From: JAFGLP01 sp050014895
GTDB taxonomy: Bacteria; Chloroflexota; Dehalococcoidia; GIF9; UBA5629
NCBI GenBank assembly: GCA_050014895.1
Contig: JBEKCL010000097.1
Location: 1-12,522 of the forward strand
Reading direction: 5' to 3'
DNA length: 12,522 nt
A model generated the notes under the pieces. The model ran no database searches. It worked only from the letters and a program-made list of their open reading frames with translations, and had not been told where the DNA came from. The position numbers were made by a program, and so were the translations under genes. Of this stretch, positions 1 through 6,148 are shown piece by piece; the first letter of the stretch is position 1, and each line of letters opens with the position of its first letter.

Positions 1-87
1 GGGAAGTTTTCCGTAGAATCAGGGGGGCTAAATAAAGGCACAGAAGTCAGGTTTACTTTGCCTATTGTATCAACGAAGGAGGTGTGA
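1..87 (+). CDS. Sensor histidine kinase, C-terminal end only (partial)
   Basis: Frame 1 is open from the window edge to a TGA at 85-87 and encodes 28 residues. They begin GKFSVESGG, then LNKGTEVRFTLPI, which matches the G2 box and last beta strand of the histidine kinase ATPase domain (pattern GxFxVES..GxGTxFxFxLP). The rest of the kinase lies left of the window. The kinase would autophosphorylate on a His and pass the phosphate to a receiver. The stop codon is followed after one base by the ATG of a receiver protein, so the two are almost certainly co-transcribed and probably partners. The ribosome binding site of the next gene lies inside these last codons. The motif is short but characteristic; the kinase's sensor domain and cellular location cannot be judged. 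Confidence 0.8.
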   Translation, partial: GKFSVESGGLNKGTEVRFTLPIVSTKEV

Positions 88-88
88 G

Positions 89-454
89 ATGAGCAAGAAA
101 GCACTAATTGTCGATGATAACGGAAACAACCTGATGCTGGAAAAAGACCTCATGGAGGTCGCCGGCTTTGAAGTATTTGTAGCTGAAAATGCTTCCAGCG
201 CAATTGACATTGCCAGAAAAGAAAAACCGGATATCATAATTATGGATATACGGCTTCCGGACATGCGTGGTTCCGTGGCCGCCAGGATATTGCGTGAAGA
301 CCAAGAGACAAACGGCATTCCCATTGTTTTTGTGACTGCTTCTGTAATGGGGGAAGGAAAAGAAGAGATAAAAAGCATAACCAACAGTGGATTTATTGGC
401 AAGCCGATAAATACGCGCACCTTTGCGATAGAAATCGGTAAATTTATTAAGTAA
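89..454 (+). CDS. Single-domain response regulator (CheY-like receiver)
   Basis: A 121-residue stand-alone receiver domain with no output domain. The acidic pair is D9-D10 (LIVDD), the phospho-acceptor is D53 (IIIMDIRLPDM), the switch Thr is T83 (FVTAS) and the conserved Lys is K105 (GKPIN), so all residues for phosphorylation are present. I chose the ATG at 89 because it starts directly at the MSKKALIVDD domain edge and has a strong AAGGAGG site just upstream. A longer frame to 65 would only add eight unlikely residues. It follows the kinase end by one base and probably receives phosphate from it. The next gene, 43 bases on, is a c-di-GMP phosphodiesterase-like protein, so the three likely form one signalling unit. 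The protein acts in the cytoplasm, either as a phosphorelay intermediate or by binding a partner; which one is not visible. Confidence 0.92.
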   Translation: MSKKALIVDDNGNNLMLEKDLMEVAGFEVFVAENASSAIDIARKEKPDIIIMDIRLPDMRGSVAARILREDQETNGIPIVFVTASVMGEGKEEIKSITNSGFIGKPINTRTFAIEIGKFIK

Positions 455-497
455 ATTTTCTAATATGTTGAAAAGTTAAATTCGAAAGAGATAGAAA

Positions 498-1844
498 ATG
501 AAAGAGAAACCAGTAATTTTAGTTGTCGATGACCTGCCCCAAAACGTTGAACTTCTCGAAGCATATCTTGTTCCAGAGGGTTATGAGGTCAGGCAAGACG
601 ATAAAAATCGGCTGCTTCCTATAATCCTGGTCACGGCACTGCAGGAAACTGAAGACAGGGTAAAAGGGATTGAAGCAGGGTGTGATGATTTTCTTTCAAA
701 GCCTGTTGATAGGATGGAGCTTTTAGCCCGGATCCGGTCCCTGCTAAAGGTCAAGGCCTACAACGACTTGATGAGTAATTATCAGAAAGAACTGGAGTCC
801 GAGGTAACCAGGAGGACCAAAGAGAAGGATGAGTTGGTGAGCAAGCTGCAGGAGAGCGAGGAGGTGCTGAGGGCATCAGAAGAAAAATACCGGTCACTGG
901 TAGAGAATATCAACGACGTCTTATACACACTGGATATCCAGGGAAATATAACCTACATCAGCCCGGTAGTTGAGCGCTTTACCGGGTACAAGGTCAGTGA
1001 CTTAATAGGGAAACCTTTTACCCCACTTATTCACACGGATGACCTGTCGGGCATTATGGGCAGTCTCAACCGTCTGGCGACCGGGCAGTTGGAACCATGG
1101 GATTTCCGTGTAGTGGACAAAGACGGCAGGCTGATATTTGTGCGCTCGTCCAGCCGGCCGATATATAAAGATGGAAAGATTGTAGGCATCACAGCCCTGA
1201 TGACGGATATTACCGAGCGCAAGTTATCTGAAGAAAAGCTTCTAAAAAGCTACGAAAATCTGCAGAAAACCTTGAATGACGCCATCAATACCATGGCCAA
1301 AATCGTGGAAACGAGAGATCCTTATACTGCAGGCCATCAACAGAAAGTAGCCGACCTGGCCGTCGCCATAGCCAGAGACATGAAGTTGGAAGATACCCGG
1401 ATTGATCAACTCAGGATGGCAGCAGTAATTCATGATATCGGGAAAATGTATGTTCCTTCAGATCTCCTGAGTAGACCTGGAAAACTGTCCGATATGGAAT
1501 TTGCCTTGATAAAAGCCCATGCCCAGGCCGGCTATGATATCGTAAAAAGCATGGATTTTCCATATGCTATTGCACAGGCTGTCTTGCAGCATCATGAAAG
1601 GTTGGATGGGTCAGGTTATCCCAATCAGCTAAAGGGTGAGGATATGCTTCTGGAAGCTAAAATACTGGCTGTAGCAGACGTGATTGAGGCCATGGCTGCA
1701 CACCGTCCATACCGGCCGGCATTGGGTATTAAGAAGGCACTTGAAGAAATATCAAAGAACAAGGGCAGGCTTTACGATCCTGACGTGGTGGATGCCTGCC
1801 TGGAGCTCTTCAATAGCGGTAAGTTCGAGTTTAAATCTGTTTGA
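498..1844 (+). CDS. Receiver-PAS-HD-GYP protein, predicted c-di-GMP phosphodiesterase, with a shortened receiver domain
   Basis: A 448-residue cytoplasmic protein. Residues about 5-85 are a receiver domain, 90-125 a coiled-coil-like linker, 126-245 a PAS sensor domain (EEKYRSLVENINDVLYTLD, ending TDITERK) and 260-440 an HD-GYP domain. The HD-GYP metal and catalytic residues are present: H280, H312-D313, H341, H365-H366 and the signature HHERLDGSGYP (365-375). It should therefore hydrolyse cyclic di-GMP. The receiver is abnormal. D11-D12, T46 and K68 (LSKP) remain, but the sequence jumps from EGYEVRQ to DDKNRLLPIILVTAL. About 40-45 residues are missing, including the strand with the phospho-acceptor Asp. 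The frame is intact, so the protein may be made but could not be phosphorylated normally; PAS or dimer signals may control it instead. The AAAGAGA ribosome site is weak. It is probably the third gene of the two-component operon. Confidence 0.9.
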   Translation: MKEKPVILVVDDLPQNVELLEAYLVPEGYEVRQDDKNRLLPIILVTALQETEDRVKGIEAGCDDFLSKPVDRMELLARIRSLLKVKAYNDLMSNYQKELESEVTRRTKEKDELVSKLQESEEVLRASEEKYRSLVENINDVLYTLDIQGNITYISPVVERFTGYKVSDLIGKPFTPLIHTDDLSGIMGSLNRLATGQLEPWDFRVVDKDGRLIFVRSSSRPIYKDGKIVGITALMTDITERKLSEEKLLKSYENLQKTLNDAINTMAKIVETRDPYTAGHQQKVADLAVAIARDMKLEDTRIDQLRMAAVIHDIGKMYVPSDLLSRPGKLSDMEFALIKAHAQAGYDIVKSMDFPYAIAQAVLQHHERLDGSGYPNQLKGEDMLLEAKILAVADVIEAMAAHRPYRPALGIKKALEEISKNKGRLYDPDVVDACLELFNSGKFEFKSV

Positions 1845-2117
1845 TTTAAACATTCTGCCCACAGGGGTAAATTGACATCCGCAATATGGGCAATTGTTGT
1901 GTGATGAAGCAACACAGTACCTTATATAAATCTTACTATGTAAGTCATAATCGATCTCCAATCAAAACACTTCTAAGGTGTATATTTCGTCAATCGATCA
2001 CGGGAGAAACCGCCAAATGTCATAAGTATTTAATATACCCCGGCCCGGCTATATAACTATGCTATGGTCATGTTGTTACTATTAACCTATAGTAATTACA
2101 GGAGGTAAATAGATAGC
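1845..2117. other. Intergenic region without a recognisable gene
   Basis: These 273 bases between the HD-GYP gene and the first mini-gene are AT-rich and have stops in all frames. A TTGACA hexamer sits at 1872-1877 but has no good -10 at the right distance. A TATAAC at 2052-2057 could be part of a promoter for the gene at 2118, with only a poor -35. A strong AGGAGGT ribosome site occupies 2100-2106. I see no clear terminator after the HD-GYP gene and no RNA gene or riboswitch fold that I recognise. Confidence 0.5.
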
Positions 2118-2294
2118 ATGACAGTAAGAGTTCAAATCGAATTATCTGATGACGAGGACAAAATCGTCGAGGTTTTCAGGATCGAACACAACAAGAAAAA
2201 CAACGAGGAAGCTATCAAAGAAATTATTAAGCAGTACAAGCCCCTGAGTGAGTACAAGGAAAAAAACAAAACGAGTTGGCTGAATAATTTATAG
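2118..2294 (+). CDS. 58-residue DUF2683-like / ribbon-helix-helix-like small protein
   Basis: The frame from ATG 2118 to TAG 2292-2294 encodes 58 residues. A near-perfect AGGAGGT site at 2100-2106 strongly supports translation. The protein starts with a short beta-strand-like stretch (MTVRVQIELSDDED), followed by two predicted helices (KIVEVFRIEHNKKNNEEAIKEI and on to about residue 41) and a charged tail. The strand-helix-helix layout, with the NNEEAIKEIIK segment, resembles DUF2683 and ribbon-helix-helix proteins, which are common as small DNA-binding regulators or antitoxins. I make that link from memory of the pattern, not by alignment. No toxin-like partner follows directly; the next gene is a tiny membrane protein. 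It may regulate its own transcription, but no operator is evident. Confidence 0.7.
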   Translation: MTVRVQIELSDDEDKIVEVFRIEHNKKNNEEAIKEIIKQYKPLSEYKEKNKTSWLNNL

Positions 2295-2376
2295 TGCAAT
2301 ATAAGCCATAGATAAAGGCCATGCAATCTAACAAGGATTTCAACTTAGAAGAATATTTATTAAAAAGGAAAATACT

Positions 2377-2526
2377 GTGAATATCTTATTAATTATCGGT
2401 ATTATTTTATTGGTTTTGTGGCTGTTGGGTTTTATAATTTTTCCTGTTTTGGGCTGGCTAATCCATATCGCACTTGTCATTGCAGTCATTCTCATCATTA
2501 TCTGGTTGATACGCAAGATATTTTAA
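2377..2526 (+). CDS. 49-residue lmo0937-type small membrane protein
   Basis: A GTG-started frame (2377-2379, with AAAAGGAA about seven bases upstream) ends at TAA 2524-2526. The 49 residues are almost all hydrophobic. A first helix is at about 3-21 (LLIIGIILLVLWLLGFII) and a second at 26-46 (GWLIHIALVIAVILIIIWLI), joined by a short FPVLG turn, and the chain ends in RKIF. The LVLWLLG..LG.LIHI.LVIA layout is that of the lmo0937 family of tiny two-helix inner-membrane proteins, whose role is poorly known and often linked to envelope stress. It sits 82 bases after the DUF2683-like gene and 88 bases before another mini membrane gene. Confidence in coding is good because the pattern is family-specific; the function is unknown. 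Confidence 0.8.
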   Translation: MNILLIIGIILLVLWLLGFIIFPVLGWLIHIALVIAVILIIIWLIRKIF

Positions 2527-2614
2527 CTATTCCATATTGTAGGCCGGACTGAAATGGTCGGCAGTTAGCGGCTTCTATAAAAATAAACAGGAAAATAAAG
2601 TCAGGAGGAAGGCA

Positions 2615-2746
2615 ATGGCGAAGAATGTTGTAGTGGAACTGGTTAACAGGGATAGGAAATTGCTGGCGCTGTTCGCTGGCGTGTTGCTAGTTGGGATACT
2701 CTTGATAGGTTTGATCGTTTATATAAGCATCAAGTTTATTTCGTAG
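2615..2746 (+). CDS. 43-residue single-helix membrane protein of unknown function
   Basis: The frame from ATG 2615 to TAG 2744-2746 has a very strong CAGGAGGA site at 2602-2609, five bases upstream. The 43 residues have a polar start (MAKNVVVELVNRDRK) and one transmembrane helix at about 16-38 (LLALFAGVLLVGILLIGLIV), followed by YISIKFIS. Positive charges before the helix (R12, R14, K15) suggest that the N-terminus stays in the cytoplasm. I do not recognise a family. It lies downstream of two other mini-genes on the same strand, with gaps of 80-90 bases, so the three may be co-transcribed, but each has its own ribosome site. A chance frame is possible, though the combination of strong SD and clean helix argues against it. 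Confidence 0.6.
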   Translation: MAKNVVVELVNRDRKLLALFAGVLLVGILLIGLIVYISIKFIS

Positions 2747-2977
2747 ACTGACTTTACCAGGCTGTCGCAATGAAGAAGATGCTTTCAAGAAACCTTAGCT
2801 GGTCCATGATTAAAAGCCGAACAATATTGGCGCCGGTTTCGCACACCGGACTTTGGAAGAATCAGTCTGTATCTGTCTGGTGGTATCGTTAACTTGGTAA
2901 AAGTGATTTTGTTGATCTGACGACGGTCAGAAAAACAGATACCTGTTCTGATTGATTTATCGCTGGTGTTAGCTGAC
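2747..2977. other. Intergenic region between convergent genes
   Basis: These 231 bases separate the last + strand mini-gene from the end of the - strand reductase gene. A 40-codon frame (2770-2892, MKKMLSRNLSW...) has no ribosome site and no recognisable composition, so I do not call it a gene. Apart from the small hairpin near 2931-2947, listed separately, I see nothing in this stretch. Confidence 0.5.
2931..2947 (-). terminator. Weak rho-independent terminator for the flavin/Fe-S reductase gene
   Basis: Read on the - strand, AACAG, loop GTAT and CTGTT form a five-pair hairpin running directly into a T run (CTGTTTTTCTG). It starts 30 bases beyond the reductase stop codon, the right position for transcript ending. 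The stem is short and AT-rich, so it may be only a partial terminator or a chance pairing. Confidence 0.35.
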
Positions 2978-4903
2978 TTATATGTTTAAAGCTGTACGGT
3001 AGGCGGATTTGATAGCTTCACCGATTCTTTTAGGTTCAACGCAATCACCGATGGTATAAAGTCCAGCGACTTTCCCTGCCAGGCGGGATGCAAGCTCGTT
3101 GTAGGGCTTCATGCCGGCAGCCAATATTATAGTGTCGCCTTTAAATAGCCGTGTTTCCCCGTTGGTGACTGCCTTAACTCCGTCTTCGACAATCTCGATG
3201 GCTTTAGTCTCGGGTTGTAAACCGACTCCGTTTTGCTTTAGCAACGTGATTGTTATAAAGCGCTCTGTGGGGCCGATATCCATGCCGACCTTCCTCAGCA
3301 TCTCGATTATAGTGACCTTTTTCCCTTGCGCCACCAGCATCAGGGAAATCTCGCAGCCGATCGTCCCCCCGCCGATAACAATGACATTGTTGCCTGCTGA
3401 TTTTTCTCCCCTGAGTATCTCAAGTGAAGTCACTACGTTGGGCCTGTCAACGCCCGGTATTCGGGGTACGAGTACTTCAGAGCCGGTGGCCAGTATAACT
3501 GCATCCGCCTTTTGTTCGATAATTGATTCAGGCGTAGCCTCTTTATTAAGCACAATGGTCACGCCCTGTTTTTTCATCTGGTTTTTCAGGTAATCGATCA
3601 GGTAAATGATTTCATCCTTTGATGGCGGGACTTTAGCATATTGAAGCAATCCGCCCAATTGATTCGACTTCTCCCACAATGTGACTGCATGACCCCTCAG
3701 GGCCGCCACCCTGGCAGCTTCCATCCCCGCTGGACCTCCGCCGACGATAAGGACTTTTTTCTTTTTGGCAGCCGGCGTGATATTGGTCAGGATATCATCA
3801 CCCACACGCGCATTTACATTACAAATCTGTAACTGCTGGTGCTGCGAAAGACCCTGGTCAAGGCAGCGGCAGCAGCAGATGCACCTGTTGATTTCCTGCA
3901 GCCTGCCTTCCCTGGCTTTATTCGGCCATTCAGGATCGGCGATAAGCGCCCTGGCCATGCCGATCAGGTCGGCTTTGCCTTCCGCTATAATGCGGTCAGC
4001 CATCACCGGGTCCGTGATCCTGTAGCTGGCCACTACCGGGATATTAACCAATTTTTTTATTTCTTCTGCGATATAAACCCATTTACCCTGCGGGACTTCC
4101 TTCGTTACAAGGGGCATTGGGCTGTCATGCCAGCCTATCTGGATATTCAACCAGTGTACTCCTGCTTTTTCCAGCACACCGCTTATCCTGCATGCTTCCT
4201 GCGTGTCATATCCTCCCTCGATGAATTCATGCCCGGAGTATCTCCAGAGAATGGTGAAATCATCGCCTGCCTGAGCCTTGATTTCCTGTATTATTTCCAG
4301 TGGGAAGCGCATCCTGTTCTCCAGGCTTCCGCCGTATTCGTCGGTACGCTGGTTGGCCAGCGGGGACATAAACCTGCTGATTGAGCCTCCGATCCCTCCC
4401 ATGACCTCTACTGCGTCGTAGCCGGCTTCCCTGGCCCTCCTGGCCGCCTCTCCATACTGGCGGGAAAAAATGTGTATATCTTCTATTGTCAGAGCACGTG
4501 GTTTATGTGATTTAGCTCTAACGGCTATCTCCGAGGGGCCGACGACCTCGATAGGTGCGTTGGCGTCTTTTTTCCAGAACTCAAGCGAGACAAGCTGTGC
4601 CACGATTGGTGTACCACAGTCATGTATCAGGCTGGTCAATTCTTTGAGGGCCGGAATAAACGTATCGTCGCCTATGTCATTTACCAGTGCATCCACCATC
4701 TGGAAACCGCCGGGGAGAGGGTTTAAAGACGCACAGATCGCACCGGCGCCGCCGCGGGCCCTCTCGGCCAAAAATGTGTTCATCACCCTGGAAGGCTTCC
4801 CGCCTGCTGCTGCACCGATGGATAGGGGCAGCAGGATGGTGCGGTTTTTCAATTGCAGGTTGCCGACTTTCAACGGTGAGAAAAGATGGTTCAGCGTTGT
4901 CAT
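2978..4903 (-). CDS. OYE-family NADH:flavin oxidoreductase / 2,4-dienoyl-CoA reductase-like flavin Fe-S enzyme
   Basis: A 641-residue protein, the usual length of FadH-type enzymes that reduce C=C bonds using FMN, 4Fe-4S and FAD. Residues 1-340 are the TIM-barrel OYE domain (LFSPLKVGNLQLKNR, then ANQRTDEYGGSLENRMRF at 183-200). Cys residues at 341-347 (CICCCRC) and C361 should hold the cluster. The FAD/NAD(P)H part follows, with VLIVGGGPAG (384-393) and VIVIGGGTIG (507-516) and an ending that includes YTIGDC (616-621). H259 (GWHD) matches the catalytic-region His of FadH. The FadH active-site Tyr (motif MGSEGY) appears to be Gly here (MGGIGG, 168-173), and the cysteine spacing differs slightly from CxxCxxxCx11C, so the substrate is probably not a standard dienoyl-CoA. 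The start has GGAG (4914-4917) upstream. It lies downstream of tetR with its own promoter. Confidence 0.88.
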   Translation of the reverse strand: MTTLNHLFSPLKVGNLQLKNRTILLPLSIGAAAGGKPSRVMNTFLAERARGGAGAICASLNPLPGGFQMVDALVNDIGDDTFIPALKELTSLIHDCGTPIVAQLVSLEFWKKDANAPIEVVGPSEIAVRAKSHKPRALTIEDIHIFSRQYGEAARRAREAGYDAVEVMGGIGGSISRFMSPLANQRTDEYGGSLENRMRFPLEIIQEIKAQAGDDFTILWRYSGHEFIEGGYDTQEACRISGVLEKAGVHWLNIQIGWHDSPMPLVTKEVPQGKWVYIAEEIKKLVNIPVVASYRITDPVMADRIIAEGKADLIGMARALIADPEWPNKAREGRLQEINRCICCCRCLDQGLSQHQQLQICNVNARVGDDILTNITPAAKKKKVLIVGGGPAGMEAARVAALRGHAVTLWEKSNQLGGLLQYAKVPPSKDEIIYLIDYLKNQMKKQGVTIVLNKEATPESIIEQKADAVILATGSEVLVPRIPGVDRPNVVTSLEILRGEKSAGNNVIVIGGGTIGCEISLMLVAQGKKVTIIEMLRKVGMDIGPTERFITITLLKQNGVGLQPETKAIEIVEDGVKAVTNGETRLFKGDTIILAAGMKPYNELASRLAGKVAGLYTIGDCVEPKRIGEAIKSAYRTALNI

Positions 4904-4937
4904 GTACAGTTAACTCCGTTTGGGAAATATTATCCAG

Positions 4938-4959
4938 GGCGTTGTGACTGGTGAACGCC
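4938..4959. promoter_or_regulatory. Inverted repeat at the likely transcription start of the reductase gene
   Basis: GGCGTT and AACGCC are perfect complements separated by ten bases. The repeat begins right after the predicted -10 box (4967-4972, - strand), so it spans the expected transcription start and early leader. It could be a repressor site or a leader hairpin. It does not match the TGAAAC/GTTTCA palindrome in the divergent region, so one common operator is not demonstrated. Confidence 0.35.
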
Positions 4960-4966
4960 GCTTCCC

Positions 4967-4995
4967 ATTATATGACATGCCATTTTTTCAAACAA
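4967..4995 (-). promoter_or_regulatory. Sigma70-type promoter of the reductase gene
   Basis: On the - strand, TTGTTT (4995-4990), a 17-base spacer and a perfect TATAAT (4972-4967) precede the reductase start codon by about 63 bases. The same -35 hexamer and spacing recur in front of tetR. This suggests the reductase is transcribed on its own rather than only by read-through from tetR. Confidence 0.6.
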
Positions 4996-5068
4996 TTAGC
5001 TAAGGTCAACGCTGTGCATGAGAGCGGCGCAACTGCTGGTTCAAGGGCTTCTATTTGTGGTGGGTTCT

Positions 5069-5764
5069 TCAATTGGCAGAGGGACCCTTATTGACCTTGC
5101 GCACGCTCATCCGGCGATCGTCAGATGGAGTGTTCAACTCTGCATAGGGGCAGTTGATTTTAATGTCCGGCCTTGCCTCAATGGAATTTAAAAACAGGTT
5201 TGCAAAGGGCTCGAAATAATCTTCCAGGGCGCTTTTATCGCCCTGTCTCTTCCTGTACAGCCACCTGGTGACAAATTCACGTAGCGATCCGAAGAACATG
5301 GCCCTGGCCGCCCTGATATTGACATCCGGACGTATATCCCCGGCTTTCTGCCCTTCACGCAGGATCCGTTCGAAGGACTCTGCCTGGGCGGTTACGAAAG
5401 ACTGCATTTGATGCTGTAGTTCCCTGTAATAAACCGGTGCAAGGGTCACATAACATATCCAGGCTTCTTTCTCGTTTTCCTGAAAATGGTGAAAATAGTA
5501 CCACGCTATTTTCCTTACCTTGTTGTGTGTACCTTCTATGCCTTTTAAATGAAGTTCGATCTCGCTGTTATATCTTTCTATGATCTGTGCGCCCAGCACC
5601 ATTGCCAACTTGTGCTTGCTGTCAAAGTATTTGTAAACGGTTGCGGATGAAAACCCTGTCCTTTTCGAGATGCTTCGCATAGTAGCTTCATCGAAGCTCG
5701 CTTCATAAAATTCATCCATTGCCGCTGCAATAAGTTTTCTTTTTATGTCTTTCTCAGTGTTCAT
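5069..5764 (-). CDS. TetR/AcrR-family transcriptional regulator
   Basis: A 231-residue regulator. The N-terminal TetR DNA-binding domain (about residues 5-52) has the expected pattern: KRKLIAAAMDEFYEASFDE, then the helix-turn-helix TMRSISKRTGFSSATVYKYF (28-47) and DSKHKLA. Residues 55-200 are the variable helical ligand-binding and dimer domain. The polar tail (about 200-231) is longer than usual. The start is uncertain. ATG 5764 has GTGAGG just upstream, though close; the in-frame GTG at 5773 would add three residues but has no ribosome site. The gene diverges from the thiolase-like operon and lies upstream of the reductase on the same strand, so it probably represses one or both until a CoA ester or related ligand binds. 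Ligand and targets are inferred from position only. Confidence 0.9.
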   Translation of the reverse strand: MNTEKDIKRKLIAAAMDEFYEASFDEATMRSISKRTGFSSATVYKYFDSKHKLAMVLGAQIIERYNSEIELHLKGIEGTHNKVRKIAWYYFHHFQENEKEAWICYVTLAPVYYRELQHQMQSFVTAQAESFERILREGQKAGDIRPDVNIRAARAMFFGSLREFVTRWLYRKRQGDKSALEDYFEPFANLFLNSIEARPDIKINCPYAELNTPSDDRRMSVRKVNKGPSAN

Positions 5765-5773
5765 AGGCCTCAC

Positions 5774-5790
5774 TTAAATGCCGGCTTTAA
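5774..5790. promoter_or_regulatory. Near-palindrome in the tetR leader, possible autoregulatory operator
   Basis: TTAAA and TTTAA flank a self-complementary GCCGGC core, with one extra T on one side (TTAAAT-GCCGGC-TTTAA). It lies between the predicted tetR transcription start and the start codon, a usual position for TetR-family autoregulation. It overlaps the alternative GTG start region and is only one imperfect site. Confidence 0.35.
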
Positions 5791-5797
5791 TAAATAC

Positions 5798-5826
5798 ATT
5801 GTAGTTTAGAGTGTGTATAAAAACAA
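5798..5826 (-). promoter_or_regulatory. Predicted tetR promoter
   Basis: On the - strand, TTGTTT (5826-5821), a 17-base spacer and TACAAT (5803-5798) resemble a sigma70 promoter. The -10 matches five of six bases and the -35 three of six. It would give a leader of roughly 25-30 bases before ATG 5764. The same TTGTTT-17 layout precedes the reductase gene. Confidence 0.45.
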
Positions 5827-5965
5827 AGTTTTAGTGATAAATTGCAATGTTCTATAACCGGCCGTATGTCGAATACCAGTCCATTGACAAATGCCGGTGC
5901 ATGTGAAAGAATGTCGTCGATAAATAGCAGCAGGGCTGGCAATTATTTATCAAGTTACAATAACC

Positions 5966-5980
5966 TGAAACGCTGTTTCA
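5966..5980. promoter_or_regulatory. Perfect 15-bp palindrome, candidate TetR operator
   Basis: TGAAAC-GCT-GTTTCA is a perfect six-base inverted repeat with a three-base centre. It lies between tetR and the operon it diverges from, just upstream of a possible -35 box. TetR-family dimers typically bind such palindromes next to their own gene. Assignment to this regulator is inference. Confidence 0.5.
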
Positions 5981-5989
5981 CGGATTCTA

Positions 5990-6019
5990 TTAACATCAAT
6001 GGAATTTATGAATTATTGT
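5990..6019 (+). promoter_or_regulatory. Possible promoter of the thiolase-like/DUF35 operon
   Basis: TTAACA (5990-5995), an 18-base spacer and TATTGT (6014-6019) resemble a sigma70 promoter, with five and four of six matches. It begins ten bases after the TGAAAC/GTTTCA palindrome. The leader would be about 120 bases. A second, weaker candidate with the same TATTGT -10 lies closer to the gene, near 6066-6096, so the choice is uncertain. Confidence 0.35.
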
Positions 6020-6148
6020 GGGGCTATTCCAGGTGCGGGTGGTACCGTGCTCAAATTTCCTTAGATTGTTGTTTCCAATTTTAATCCTGTATTGTCTCTG
6101 AATTTGGATTGGTAGTTCATATTTATTTAAATAAAGGAGTCGGCACAC

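Larger units (their letters stand above)
5827..6148. other. Regulatory spacer upstream of the thiolase-like operon
   Basis: This stretch lies between the divergent tetR promoter and the first thiolase-like gene. An 80-codon frame (5842-6084) runs through it but has no ribosome site or recognisable protein features, so I treat it as non-coding. It contains the TGAAAC/GTTTCA palindrome and a possible promoter, both listed separately. AAAGGAG at 6133-6139 is the ribosome site of the thiolase-like gene. Confidence 0.55.

Noticed and set aside
1872..1900. TTGACA hexamer as a promoter after the HD-GYP gene
   Set aside because: At 16-18 bases downstream there is only TGTTGT-like sequence, a poor -10; the next gene is more than 200 bases away.
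1978..2030. Possible riboswitch-like segment (cacgggagaaaccgcc)
   Set aside because: I could not match it to the conserved core of any riboswitch class I know, nor fold a convincing aptamer by eye.
2770..2892. Open frame of 40 codons (MKKMLSRNLSW...)
   Set aside because: No ribosome site and no helix, signal peptide or family pattern; likely chance.
3839..4384. 181-codon frame opposite the flavin/Fe-S reductase gene
   Set aside because: Fully inside a well-supported enzyme gene on the other strand; composition is that of a shadow frame.
5842..6084. Open frame of 80 codons in the tetR/thiolase-like divergent region
   Set aside because: No ribosome site, no recognisable sequence pattern, and it overlaps the best operator and promoter candidates.
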